Below, in pieces: positions 35,875 to 45,137 of a stretch of 64,000 nt of DNA. Every line of letters begins with the position of its first letter. Positions within the stretch are counted from its first letter, which is position 1. The position numbers and the translations under genes were made by a program. The notes under the pieces are model-generated. The model was not told the DNA's origin, searched no databases, and worked only from the letters and a program-made list of their open reading frames with translations. This DNA is from Deltaproteobacteria bacterium (lineage in GTDB: Bacteria > Myxococcota_A > UBA796 > CAJQPC01): NCBI GenBank assembly GCA_016717595.1, contig JADKFE010000127.1:50897-114896 (forward strand), read 5' to 3'.

Positions 35875-36184
35875 GAGGGCCTCCTCGGGTCGGGGTCTCG
35901 ATTCGGCCGCAAGGACGCGCGGTTCTAGGTGGTTCTTCGGTCATCGCTTGTCACTTGAAGTCCTGCAGAGGTCTTCATCCCTCACGACCCGACGCGCCTC
36001 GTCCCGCGCTTGTCGCCGCCCCACGTCGCGCGTCGCGCCGCGCCACCAATCCCCCCGGACAGCCTCGGGCGCCCTAAATCGTGGCTCCCGTGGTTCAATT
36101 CAGCCATCGCCCTAGGCCTTGACGCCGCTCGCGTCGGGGACGATGGTATGCTCTCTTGGGCGCGATCTGCGCAGCGCGCTCGTT
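35875..36184. other. Intergenic region between divergent sigma factor and khpA genes
   Basis: This 310-bp stretch separates two divergently transcribed genes and must hold both promoters. I see no convincing -35/-10 pair, terminator, repeat or small gene in it. It is less GC-rich near 35940-35975 (ATCGCTTGTCACTTGAAGTCC). One possibility is an ECF-type autoregulated promoter, but no clear AAC-type -35 element is visible. Confidence 0.5.
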
Positions 36185-36466
36185 ATGCAGCAGGAGTCCG
36201 CGGTGGAAGCTGACAGCAACGTGATGGAGGTCAAAGACCTCGTAGAGGCCATCGTCAAGTCGATGGTCGATCAGCCTGAGAAGGTGATCTGCCGAGAGGT
36301 GCAAGGCACCCACTCGTGCGTCCTTGAGCTTGAGGTGGCCAAAGAAGACATCGGCAAGGTCATCGGTCGGAAAGGCATTCACGCCGACGCGATCCGCCGC
36401 ATCGTCCACGCCGCGGGCGGCAAACGTAAGATGCGCTACGTCCTCGAGATCATTGAGGATCGTTAA
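36185..36466 (+). CDS. khpA: KH-domain RNA-binding protein KhpA
   Basis: A 93-residue single-KH protein. The KH core is EVKDLVEAIVKSMVDQPEKV, then VCREVQGTHSCVLELEVAKED and the RNA-binding GxxG loop in VIGRKGIHADAIRRIVHAA. This matches KhpA (YlqC), an RNA chaperone-like protein that in other bacteria pairs with KhpB. ATG 36185 is used; ATG 36224, just before EVKDLV, would also give a complete domain. Unlike in many genomes it is not next to rpsP/rimM. It is convergent with hutU 24 bp away. Confidence 0.88.
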   Translation: MQQESAVEADSNVMEVKDLVEAIVKSMVDQPEKVICREVQGTHSCVLELEVAKEDIGKVIGRKGIHADAIRRIVHAAGGKRKMRYVLEIIEDR

Positions 36467-36490
36467 GCCGCGCCGCGCCCCTGCGTCGCC

Positions 36491-38146
36491 TTACTCGGTG
36501 ATCCCAGGGATTCGTACGCCGCGCTCATGGGCGACCTCGATCGCGCGCTCGTAACCGGCGTCTGCGTGGCGAATCACGCCCATGGCGGGATCGACGGTCA
36601 GCACACGCTCGAGGCGGCGCGCGGCGGCGGCGGTGCCGTCGGCGACGATGACCTGGCCGGAGTGGAGCGAGTAGCCCATCCCGACGCCGCCGCCGTGGTG
36701 GAAGCTCACCCAGCTCGCCCCGTTCACCGCGTTGATCATGGCGTTGAGGATCGGCCAGTCGCCCACGGCGTCAGAGCCGTCACGCATGGCCTCGGTCTCG
36801 CGGTTGGGAGAGGCCACAGAGCCGCAGTCGAGGTGGTCGCGGCCGATGACGATCGGCGCCTTCACCTTGCCCGAGGCCACGAGCTCGTTGAACAAGAGCC
36901 CGGCCTTGTGCCGCTCGCCGTAGCCCAGCCAGCAGATGCGCGCCGGGAGGCCCTGGAACTGCACGAGCTCCCCGGCGAGCATCAGCCAGCGCTTGAGCGC
37001 GGCGTCCTCGGGGAAGAGCTTGAGCAGGGCTTGGTCGGTGGTGAAGATGTCTTGGGGGTCGCCGGAGAGGGCCACCCAGCGGAAGGGGCCCTTGCCCTCG
37101 CAGAACAGGGGGCGGATGTACTCGGGGACGAAGCCGGGGATCTCAAAGGCCCGGGCGTTGCCGCCGTCCACCGCGCCCGCGCGCAGGTTGTTGCCGTAGT
37201 CCACGCCTTTTGCGCCGGCCGCCATCATGTCGAGCATGCCTTGCACATGGGCGGCCATGCTCCGCTTGGCGAGGCGCACGACCTCGGCGGGGTCACGCTC
37301 GCGGAGCTCCGCGAGGGCCTCGGCGCTGATCCCGTCGGGGATGTAGCCGTGGAGCGGGTCGTGGGCCGAGGTCTGGTCGGTGACGAGGTCGGGGATGACG
37401 CCCCGGCGCACGAGCTCGGGGTACGCCCAGGCGGCGTTGGCGACCACACCGATGGAGCGCGGCAGGCGCGCGGCGCGGCACTCCTCGACCCGGCGCAGGG
37501 CGGCGTCGAGGTCGGGGGCGAGCTCATCGAGGTAGCCCGTCTCCACCCGGCGCTGGATGCGGTGGGGATCGACGTCAAACCCCAAGAACACCGCGCCGTT
37601 CATCGTCGCGGCGAGGGGCTGGGCGCCGCCCATGCCGCCCAAGCCCGCGGAGACGATCAGCCGCCCGGCGAGATCGCCGTCGAAGTGTTGGCGAGCGGCG
37701 GCGGCGAAGGTCTCGTAGGTGCCCTGGAGGATGCCCTGGGTGCCGATGTAGATCCAGGAGCCGGCCGTCATCTGGCCGTACATCATCAGGCCCTTACGCT
37801 CAAGCTCGTGAAAGTGCTCCCAGGTCGCCCAGCGCCCCACGAGGTTCGAGTTGGCGATGAGCACCCGCGGCGCGTCGGCGTGGGTGCGCAGGATCGCCAC
37901 GGGCTTGCCGGACTGGACGAGGAGGGTCTCGTCGTCCTCCAGGTTCTGCAGGGAGCGGACGATCCCGTCGTAGGCGTCCCAGTTGCGGGCCGCGCGGCCG
38001 GTGCCGCCGTAGACGACGAGGTCTTCAGGGCGCTCGGCGACGTCGGGGTCGAGGTTGTTCAAAAACATCCTCAGCGCCGCCTCTTGCACCCAGCCCTTAC
38101 ACGTCAGCGTAGGGCCGGTGGGCGTCGTCATCGCGCGGCGCTTCAA
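36491..38146 (-). CDS. hutU: Urocanate hydratase
   Basis: Second enzyme of histidine degradation, converting urocanate to imidazolone propionate with tightly bound NAD+. A full-length 551-residue protein with family segments VYGGTGRAARNWD, GRWATWEHFHELERKGLMMYGQMTAGSWIYIG (residues ~104-135), SAGLGGMGGAQPLAATMNG, SAHDPLHGYIP, GERHKAGLLFNELV and SWVSFHHGGGVGMGYS. The start is TTG at 38146: GGAGGTG lies 6 nt upstream, while ATG 38131 lacks such a site. No other hut gene is in the window. Confidence 0.95.
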   Translation of the reverse strand: MKRRAMTTPTGPTLTCKGWVQEAALRMFLNNLDPDVAERPEDLVVYGGTGRAARNWDAYDGIVRSLQNLEDDETLLVQSGKPVAILRTHADAPRVLIANSNLVGRWATWEHFHELERKGLMMYGQMTAGSWIYIGTQGILQGTYETFAAAARQHFDGDLAGRLIVSAGLGGMGGAQPLAATMNGAVFLGFDVDPHRIQRRVETGYLDELAPDLDAALRRVEECRAARLPRSIGVVANAAWAYPELVRRGVIPDLVTDQTSAHDPLHGYIPDGISAEALAELRERDPAEVVRLAKRSMAAHVQGMLDMMAAGAKGVDYGNNLRAGAVDGGNARAFEIPGFVPEYIRPLFCEGKGPFRWVALSGDPQDIFTTDQALLKLFPEDAALKRWLMLAGELVQFQGLPARICWLGYGERHKAGLLFNELVASGKVKAPIVIGRDHLDCGSVASPNRETEAMRDGSDAVGDWPILNAMINAVNGASWVSFHHGGGVGMGYSLHSGQVIVADGTAAAARRLERVLTVDPAMGVIRHADAGYERAIEVAHERGVRIPGITE

Positions 38147-38180
38147 GGCGCACCTCCGAGCGGAACAATCGTCGAGCGGA

Positions 38181-38375
38181 TCAATCGTCGGTGAAGACGC
38201 TCGTGCGCAGGTTGACGTGGGTCATGCGGGTGTCGGTCTTGACGCCGCTGGCCTCATCGTCGGGCAGAGACTCAAGGTGAGCCTCGTACTGGGCGCGGGT
38301 GATGATGCCGCGATCGATGTAGGCGTGCACGACGCGCACGTCGAGGGTCTTGAGGTCGAGGACCGGTGCAGACAT
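38181..38375 (-). CDS. Small protein of unknown function
   Basis: A 64-residue acidic protein, MSAPVLDLKTLDVRVVHAYI at the N-terminus and ending TRMTHVNLRTSVFTDD. AGGAG lies 8 nt before the ATG, and spacing to both neighbours is about 33 bp on the same strand, so it is probably a genuine gene in the rpoZ-hutU unit. No signal peptide, no cysteine, no known motif. Confidence 0.65.
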   Translation of the reverse strand: MSAPVLDLKTLDVRVVHAYIDRGIITRAQYEAHLESLPDDEASGVKTDTRMTHVNLRTSVFTDD

Positions 38376-38407
38376 TGGGAACTCCTGCGGGGATCAGGCC
38401 GAGCCGA

Positions 38408-38722
38408 TCACTCCGCCTCGGGGGGAAGCTCATCGTCGGCTTCAGGGGGCAGCTCGTCGGACATCGCCTCGCGGGGAGGCAGGCGCCCGGCGGGCCCGGC
38501 GAGGAGCATGTTCTCGTCGTAGCCCGTGAGGTCGATCATCACCGTGCCCGCGGCGATCTCGCGCAGGGCCGTGACGACCTCTTTGTTCTTGTTGCCCGAG
38601 CGGTCATCCAAGAGGGGGCGCTCGCCCTTCATGAGCTGCTTGGCGCGCTCCGCGGCGACGAGCACGAGGGAGAAGCGGTTGGGAACCCTCTCCAGGCAGT
38701 CTTCCACCGTAATACGGGCCAT
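38408..38722 (-). CDS. rpoZ: DNA-directed RNA polymerase omega subunit
   Basis: Assembly subunit of RNA polymerase, 104 residues. The N-terminus MARITVEDCLERVPNRFSLV and following VAAERAKQLMKG, NKNKEVVTALREIAAGTV are the canonical omega sequence, including the helix that grips beta-prime. The C-terminal tail has two copies of the motif DELPPEA (SDELPPEADDELPPEAE), an acidic extension. AGGAGG 6 nt before the ATG. Downstream on the same strand lie the small unknown gene and hutU; upstream lies another unknown gene. Confidence 0.95.
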   Translation of the reverse strand: MARITVEDCLERVPNRFSLVLVAAERAKQLMKGERPLLDDRSGNKNKEVVTALREIAAGTVMIDLTGYDENMLLAGPAGRLPPREAMSDELPPEADDELPPEAE

Positions 38723-38787
38723 GCGGCCTCCTGAGTGTGATGCGACAGGGTGTTGTATGGCGCCGGCAACGCTCCGTCAACCGCCGC

Positions 38788-39402
38788 TCACGCCAGCTCG
38801 CTCGGGCCTCGGCTGGGGAGGCTGCCGAGCTCGGCGAGACGACGCGCGGCGTGCTCGCTGCCGGTGCGCTGCCACTCTTGGAAGAGCTGCAGGAGGTCGT
38901 CGGTGCCTTCAGCGCGGTCACGATCGGCGATGTCGCTCAACAGCGCCACGCAGTCATCGAAGCGCAGGCCCAGCTCGATGAACGCGCGGATCCAGGGGTC
39001 GATCTCGGCGGCTTTTGAGATCGGGCCGCTCGTGGAGAGGTCCACCACCCTGGCGTAGGCCGCGCCGCCCATGTCCGCGTAGTAGCGCCGACCGACGGCG
39101 CGGCGGCGGAGGCTCTCGGCGAAGTAGCCCGAGGTGGCCAAGGCGTGATCGCCGAGCGCGCGGTAGAGCCGCAGCGCCTTGGGCCGGGGCGCCTCCCGCG
39201 CCTGGAGGTGCAGCTCCGCCAAGGTGCGCGGGGCGTCTTTGGGGAGCACCGTGCCCTCCTCGCCCAGGCGGGTGAGGAGCTGGGTGAGATACGTCGTCGT
39301 CGGCGTCGAGAGCGAGGCCCCGCGGCGCTGGCTCGCGTCCTGCACCCGCTGCGAGAAGAAGTCGAACAGGCTCTCTCGGTGAATCGGCCTCCCGGTCTTC
39401 AT
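38788..39402 (-). CDS. Helical protein of unknown function upstream of rpoZ
   Basis: A 204-residue protein beginning MKTGRPIHRESLFDFFSQRV; AGGAGG 6 nt upstream fixes ATG 39402, although the frame stays open for 58 more codons into the groES promoter region. Segments include TTTYLTQLLTRLGEEG, HALATSGYFAESLRRRAVG, YYADMGGAAYARVVDL and IRAFIELGLRFDDCVALLSDI. It appears all-alpha and cytoplasmic with a single Cys. I do not recognise the family. Its 5' region faces the heat-shock promoter of groES. Confidence 0.75.
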   Translation of the reverse strand: MKTGRPIHRESLFDFFSQRVQDASQRRGASLSTPTTTYLTQLLTRLGEEGTVLPKDAPRTLAELHLQAREAPRPKALRLYRALGDHALATSGYFAESLRRRAVGRRYYADMGGAAYARVVDLSTSGPISKAAEIDPWIRAFIELGLRFDDCVALLSDIADRDRAEGTDDLLQLFQEWQRTGSEHAARRLAELGSLPSRGPSELA

Positions 39403-39451
39403 GGCGCCTCCTGTGGTGTCTTGTGCGGTCTGGCGGTCTCCCTGAGCGTCA

Positions 39452-39482
39452 CCCTTGAAGGGGCGTGTCTGCGCCCCGCTGA
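39452..39482 (+). promoter_or_regulatory. Sigma32-type heat-shock promoter for groESL
   Basis: CACCCTTGAA ends at 39459 and CCCCGCTGA begins at 39474, a 14-nt spacing. This matches the sigma32 (RpoH) pattern CNCCCTTGAA-N13-15-CCCCATNT closely in the -35 part and in the CCCC of the -10 part. It lies about 175 bp upstream of groES and in the right orientation. The spacer itself is an inverted repeat, GGGGCG-N6-CGCCCC (39460-39477). No CIRCE element is present. Confidence 0.65.
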
Positions 39483-39655
39483 AAAAAGTTCTGGTTGTAG
39501 CCGTTGACGGGGGGGAGGGGGTGCATAGCCTTTGGCCCGTGAAACCCGACCCTCGGTGTCCCCACTGAGCGGTCACTCAACCCCCAAAGCCCAAATGCGC
39601 CTCGGGGTGCGGGCGATACGCCCTCATCTCCTGGCCCCGTGGGAGTAGAACCACC

Positions 39656-39943
39656 ATGAACGTGCGTCCCCTCTACGATCGAGTCCTCGTGAAGCGTCAC
39701 GACGAGCCCGAGAAGAGCAAAGGCGGCCTCTTCTTGCCGGAGAGCGCCAAAGAGAAGCCCCTGCAAGGCGAGGTCCTCGCTGTTGGCGAAGGCCGCGTGA
39801 ACGACGACGGCTCCGTCGCCGCGCTGCAGGTCAAGGCGGGCGACAAGGTCGTCTTCTCGAAGTACGCCGGCACCGAGATCAAGGTCAACGGTGAAGACCG
39901 CCTGATCCTCCGCGAAGAGGACATCCTCGGCGTTCTCTCCTGA
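39656..39943 (+). CDS. groS: Co-chaperonin GroES
   Basis: 10-kDa co-chaperonin that caps GroEL, 95 residues and full length. Sequence is typical: NVRPLYDRVLVKRHDEPEKSK at the start, the mobile loop GGLFLPESAKEKP, AVGEGRVN, DKVVFSKYAGTEIKVNGED and ILREEDILGVL. GGGAG lies upstream of the ATG. groL begins 48 bp downstream, and both should be transcribed from the heat-shock promoter at 39452-39482. Confidence 0.97.
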   Translation: MNVRPLYDRVLVKRHDEPEKSKGGLFLPESAKEKPLQGEVLAVGEGRVNDDGSVAALQVKAGDKVVFSKYAGTEIKVNGEDRLILREEDILGVLS

Positions 39944-39991
39944 TCTGGTCCTGATTCTTCTCATCCCAAACTCATTATAGATGGAGGCCAC

Positions 39992-41596
<1,605 letters not shown>

Positions 41597-41624
41597 TCTC
41601 CTGATCAGCGAGTCGTGAACAGCG

Positions 41625-41660
41625 CGCCCTCCGGCTCAAATCCGGGGGGCGTTCTTGTGT
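41625..41660 (+). terminator. Rho-independent terminator after groL
   Basis: A 10-bp stem, CGCCCTCCGG (41625-41634) and CCGGGGGGCG (41642-41651) with one G-T wobble, closes a 7-nt loop and is followed by TTCTTGTGTTT. It begins 29 bp after the groL stop, the expected position for ending the groESL transcript. Confidence 0.7.
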
Positions 41661-41740
41661 TTGGGCTCGTGTGGTTGGGGTCGTGGACGGCGCTTGAGAG
41701 AGCGGCTATCGTGGGGCCCTCACGTTTATGGAGCCCCCTC

Positions 41741-42730
41741 ATGCCGACCCCTCGCCTCGTCACGCCCCTCGTCTTCAGCCTCATCGCCGCCTTTGGCCTC
41801 GCCTGTCTCGGCGGGCGCGAGAAAGGAGAAGGAGACGGCGACGGGATCTTCGGCGGCCGTGATGACGACACGGGCGAGGACGGCCCGGTCCTGCCCGTGG
41901 ACGTGGCCCAGGTGTTCTACATCACGAGCGACGCCGAGGGCCGGTATTACCCCGATGACCTCGACACCGAGGCTGAGCTGTGCCCGGCGGGCTCGACGTA
42001 CCTCGGCGGGAACGGCTACGCCGCCGCTTGTTTAGACCCCGGCATCAAAGGCGTCTCCAGCGTGATCGGCAACGCCGACCGCAAGTACTACCCCGACGAC
42101 GTGTCGGATCCCGCCGCCATCTGCCCCGCGGGCACCACCTTCGTCGGCTTCAACTCCTACTACCACACCTGCGTCTCGGAGACGGCGAGCGCCCAGGCGT
42201 CGCTGTTTTACAACGCCGCTGGCGACTACATCGACGAGACAGACGTGCGCGACTTCTGCCCCAGCGGCACCACCGCCCTCGGCTACGCCTACTACGGCAG
42301 CGCCGAGTGTGGCCTCGACGGCCCCCGCGCCGTCGTCACGCTCACGATCGACGCCCAGGGCCGCTACGTCGAGGACGTGGACTCGGCGGCGGACCTCTGC
42401 CCCGCGGGCTGGGAGTTCTTGGGCACCTCGTGGTACGGCAGCACGGTCTGCGCCGGGGACGTCGGCGCGGTCGTGGGCCTCACCTACGACGCCCAGGGCC
42501 GCTACGTCGAGGACGTGGACGACCCCAGCGAGATGTGCCCGGCGGGCTCGGAGTACGTCGGCGGCTACAGCTACACCCAATACTGCTACATCCCCGAGCG
42601 GGTCACCCCGGTCTACCTCACCCGCGACGCCCAAGGCCGGACCACCGACGACGGTGACCCCGCCGCGATGTGCCCCGACGGTTTTGAGTACATCGGCGGC
42701 AGCAGCTACGCCGTGGTCTGCGTGCGCTGA
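41741..42730 (+). CDS. Lipoprotein with six tandem two-cysteine repeats
   Basis: A 329-residue lipoprotein: signal peptide MPTPRLVTPLVFSLIAAFGLAC, then a Gly/Asp/Glu linker. The rest consists of six consecutive repeats of about 45 residues, with consensus v-Y-x-x-DAQGRYxEDVxDPxxxCPAGxxYxGGxxY and a second Cys near the repeat end. Examples are DAQGRYVEDVDSAADLCPAG and DAQGRYVEDVDDPSEMCPAG. Each repeat thus has a Cys in CPxG and one in the closing strand, suggesting an internal disulfide and an extracellular location. I know no family with this repeat. The end overlaps the convergent MFS gene by 25 bp. Confidence 0.8.
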   Translation: MPTPRLVTPLVFSLIAAFGLACLGGREKGEGDGDGIFGGRDDDTGEDGPVLPVDVAQVFYITSDAEGRYYPDDLDTEAELCPAGSTYLGGNGYAAACLDPGIKGVSSVIGNADRKYYPDDVSDPAAICPAGTTFVGFNSYYHTCVSETASAQASLFYNAAGDYIDETDVRDFCPSGTTALGYAYYGSAECGLDGPRAVVTLTIDAQGRYVEDVDSAADLCPAGWEFLGTSWYGSTVCAGDVGAVVGLTYDAQGRYVEDVDDPSEMCPAGSEYVGGYSYTQYCYIPERVTPVYLTRDAQGRTTDDGDPAAMCPDGFEYIGGSSYAVVCVR

Positions 42731-43968
42731 GCGGCGCGGTTTCGCACCACGAGCACGGCGAGGCTCAACGCGGAGAGCACAGCGGAGGCCAAGAGCGTCA
42801 AGAACACGGCGCTCTGGTCGCTCGACTTGAGCAGCCTGCCCAAGAGCAGCTCCTGGGCGACGCTGCCGATGGAGCCCAAGCCGTTGATGATGCCCGAGGC
42901 CAAGGCCGCCCGTTTGGCGCTGCCCACGTCGATGGCGCCGGCGCCGGTCATCAGGGCGTCGGGGCCATAGAGCGTGAAGCCGATGAGCCCCATCGAGATC
43001 GTGAACAGCGTGAGGCTCTGCTGTCCCAACGTCGCCATGAGCACGCAGCTCCCGATGAGCCCGCAGACGAAGATGAGCGCGATGAGCGCGAGGCGCCCCT
43101 TAAACAGCTTGTCGGCCATGACGCCGATGAGCACGACGCCCACGATGCCCGAGAGGTCAAAGACCGTCGAGAGATACCCCGCGTCGTCCCCGGCGAGGTC
43201 GTAGTTCTTCTGGAGCAGGTACGGCGCCCAGGACCACAGCGCGTAGCGGATAAACTTGGCGCCGAAGTAAAACAGGCCGACCAAGAGCACGTTGGTGACC
43301 ACCGCCGGGGTCCAGCCGGGGTCAACCTCCTCGACGCTCGCGCCGCTGGCGTCTTTGGGGCCCGCCGGGTCGGTGACCGTCGGCAGGCCGAGGTCTCTGG
43401 GGTGGTTCCGCTGGTTGAACAGGAAGAACGCCCACACCGCCAGCAGCACGAGGCTGCCCGCGAAGTACGACCATCGAAAGCCGAACATGCCCCCGGCCCA
43501 GGCCGTGATCGTGTTCGCCGCCACGCCGCCCACCTGGAAGTTGGTGGACCACACCCCCATCACCGTGCCGCGCTCGCCCCGGTGAAACCAGCTCGCCATC
43601 GTGCCGACGTTGTTCGACCAGCCCGTCGCCTGGCTGAGCCCGTTGAGCACCATCAAGCCGATGAACACCCCGGCGGAGTTGGTGAACCCAAACGCCGCGT
43701 TGGCGCAGATCGTCACCATCATGCCCGTGAGCAGCACCGCCCGAGGCCCGAAGCGGTCGCCCAAGAACCCGGCCAAGAACTGCCCGACGCTGTACGCGAC
43801 GAGGTAGGCCGTGCCGACGTAGCCCAAGAACTCGGCGTCCCAGCCTAGCTCGGACTCCAAGGAGGCCTTCGTCAAATAGAAGGGCTTCCGGCAGAAGTAG
43901 TAGCCGAAGTAGGACAGCCAGGTGGCGGCGAACACCCGGGCGCGCCAAGTCTTGAGGAGGGGTTCCAT
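42706..43968 (-). CDS. MFS transporter, organophosphate:Pi antiporter (GlpT/UhpT)-like
   Basis: A ~420-residue 12-helix major facilitator. The N-terminal SYFGYYFCRKPFYLTKASLESELGW motif (visible over residues ~16-40) and GFLGDRFGPRAVLL are typical of the OPA family, which exchanges sugar phosphates or glycerol 3-phosphate for phosphate. Other family-like parts are NGLSQATGWSNNVGTMASWF and ERGTVMGVWSTNFQVGG. ATG 43968 (MEPLLKTWRARV) is taken as start. Substrate is not certain. Convergent and slightly overlapping with the repeat lipoprotein. Confidence 0.85.
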   Translation of the reverse strand: MEPLLKTWRARVFAATWLSYFGYYFCRKPFYLTKASLESELGWDAEFLGYVGTAYLVAYSVGQFLAGFLGDRFGPRAVLLTGMMVTICANAAFGFTNSAGVFIGLMVLNGLSQATGWSNNVGTMASWFHRGERGTVMGVWSTNFQVGGVAANTITAWAGGMFGFRWSYFAGSLVLLAVWAFFLFNQRNHPRDLGLPTVTDPAGPKDASGASVEEVDPGWTPAVVTNVLLVGLFYFGAKFIRYALWSWAPYLLQKNYDLAGDDAGYLSTVFDLSGIVGVVLIGVMADKLFKGRLALIALIFVCGLIGSCVLMATLGQQSLTLFTISMGLIGFTLYGPDALMTGAGAIDVGSAKRAALASGIINGLGSIGSVAQELLLGRLLKSSDQSAVFLTLLASAVLSALSLAVLVVRNRAAQRTQTTA

Positions 43969-44066
43969 GGGGCGAGAGCCTACAACAACCGGGTGAGCCG
44001 GGGAAGCGCCGCCCACGAGGCGACCCCATAGGATAGTGTTGGCCCAGGCCAGGACGGGAGCAGACG

Positions 44067-45137
44067 ATGGCGCGAAACCGCAAAAATCGCCGCGCGGAGC
44101 CGCGGAGTCTCAAGCGTGGGCTGCCCCCAGGCGCGGCGGTCTACACCGGAGAGCCCCGCGAAGGGCAGGTTCGGGTGAGCGTAATGCGCTTCAGCGCCGA
44201 TAGCTGCGTCGAGGTCGGCAACATCGACTTTCGCGCCTGCGCGCCGAGCCTCAAGCCCGACGAGACCGTCTGGATCAACGTAGACGGCATCCATCAGGTC
44301 GAGGTCGTCACGACGATCTGCGGCGCGTTCGGCGTTCACCCCCTCGCCGTCGAGGATCTGCTCAACCCCAACACCCGCACGAAGGTAGACGACTACGGGG
44401 ATCACATCGTCGCCGCCGCCAAGATGGTGAACCCCGCGCCGCCGGGCCTCGGGGGCATGTTTGAGCTGGAGCAGGTCGGCGTCGTCGTGGGCCCAAGCTG
44501 GGTGCTCACCTTCCAAGAGCGGCCTGGAGACGGCTTTGAGTCCATTCGTGCGCGCCTTCGCGGCGGCGCCGGGCGCATCCGAAAGTCGGGCCCAGACTAC
44601 CTCTTACACGCGCTCTTGGACAGCGTCGTAGACGTCACCGCCGAGGTCATCCTGAGCGTCGATCAGCGCATTGACGACCTTGAAGCCCAGCCCGCCGATC
44701 TCCACGTTCAAGCCCACGACCTGCGCGCGGAGCTGGTGTCGTTGCGCCGCGCCGTCGCGCCATTGCGGGAGGCGATCTCGGCGCTCTTACGCGCGGAGAG
44801 CGTGCTGGTGCGAGAGCACAACAAGCCCTACTACCGCGACCTCTACGATCACGTCGCCCAGGCCCTTGATCTCATCGACTCCAACCGTGAGCGCGTGATG
44901 AGCCTCGTGCAGCTTCACCTCGCCGAGAACGGCCACCGGCTCAACGAGGTGATGCGGGTGCTCACCGTCGTCGCCACCATGTTTATCCCGCTCACATTTG
45001 TGGTCGGCGTCTACGGCATGAACTTTGAGTACATGCCCGAGCTTCACTGGCGGTATGGCTACCCGATGGTGTGGGGCGTGATGGTGGCGATGGTGCTGGG
45101 CATGTTGGGCTGGTTTCGGTCACGCCGCTGGCTGTGA
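44067..45137 (+). CDS. corA: CorA-family magnesium/cobalt transporter
   Basis: A 356-residue divalent cation channel. A long cytoplasmic N-terminal domain with VWINVDGIHQVEVVTTICGAFGVHPLAVEDLLNP-type sequence (residues ~70-105), then the long helix (RELVSLRRAVAPLREAISAL region), and two C-terminal transmembrane helices. The signature GMN follows the first helix (YGMNFEYMPE; G317-M318-N319), and the protein ends MVLGMLGWFRSRRWL with a basic tail. The C-terminus overlaps the convergent MFS gene by 18 bp. Confidence 0.93.
   Translation: MARNRKNRRAEPRSLKRGLPPGAAVYTGEPREGQVRVSVMRFSADSCVEVGNIDFRACAPSLKPDETVWINVDGIHQVEVVTTICGAFGVHPLAVEDLLNPNTRTKVDDYGDHIVAAAKMVNPAPPGLGGMFELEQVGVVVGPSWVLTFQERPGDGFESIRARLRGGAGRIRKSGPDYLLHALLDSVVDVTAEVILSVDQRIDDLEAQPADLHVQAHDLRAELVSLRRAVAPLREAISALLRAESVLVREHNKPYYRDLYDHVAQALDLIDSNRERVMSLVQLHLAENGHRLNEVMRVLTVVATMFIPLTFVVGVYGMNFEYMPELHWRYGYPMVWGVMVAMVLGMLGWFRSRRWL

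Noticed and set aside
36527..38194. 555-codon frame antisense to hutU
   Set aside because: hutU is full length and strongly conserved; the antisense frame has no supporting feature.
39577..39655. CIRCE (HrcA) operator in front of groES
   Set aside because: No TTAGCACTC-N9-GAGTGCTAA-like dyad is present. The sigma32-type promoter explains regulation better.
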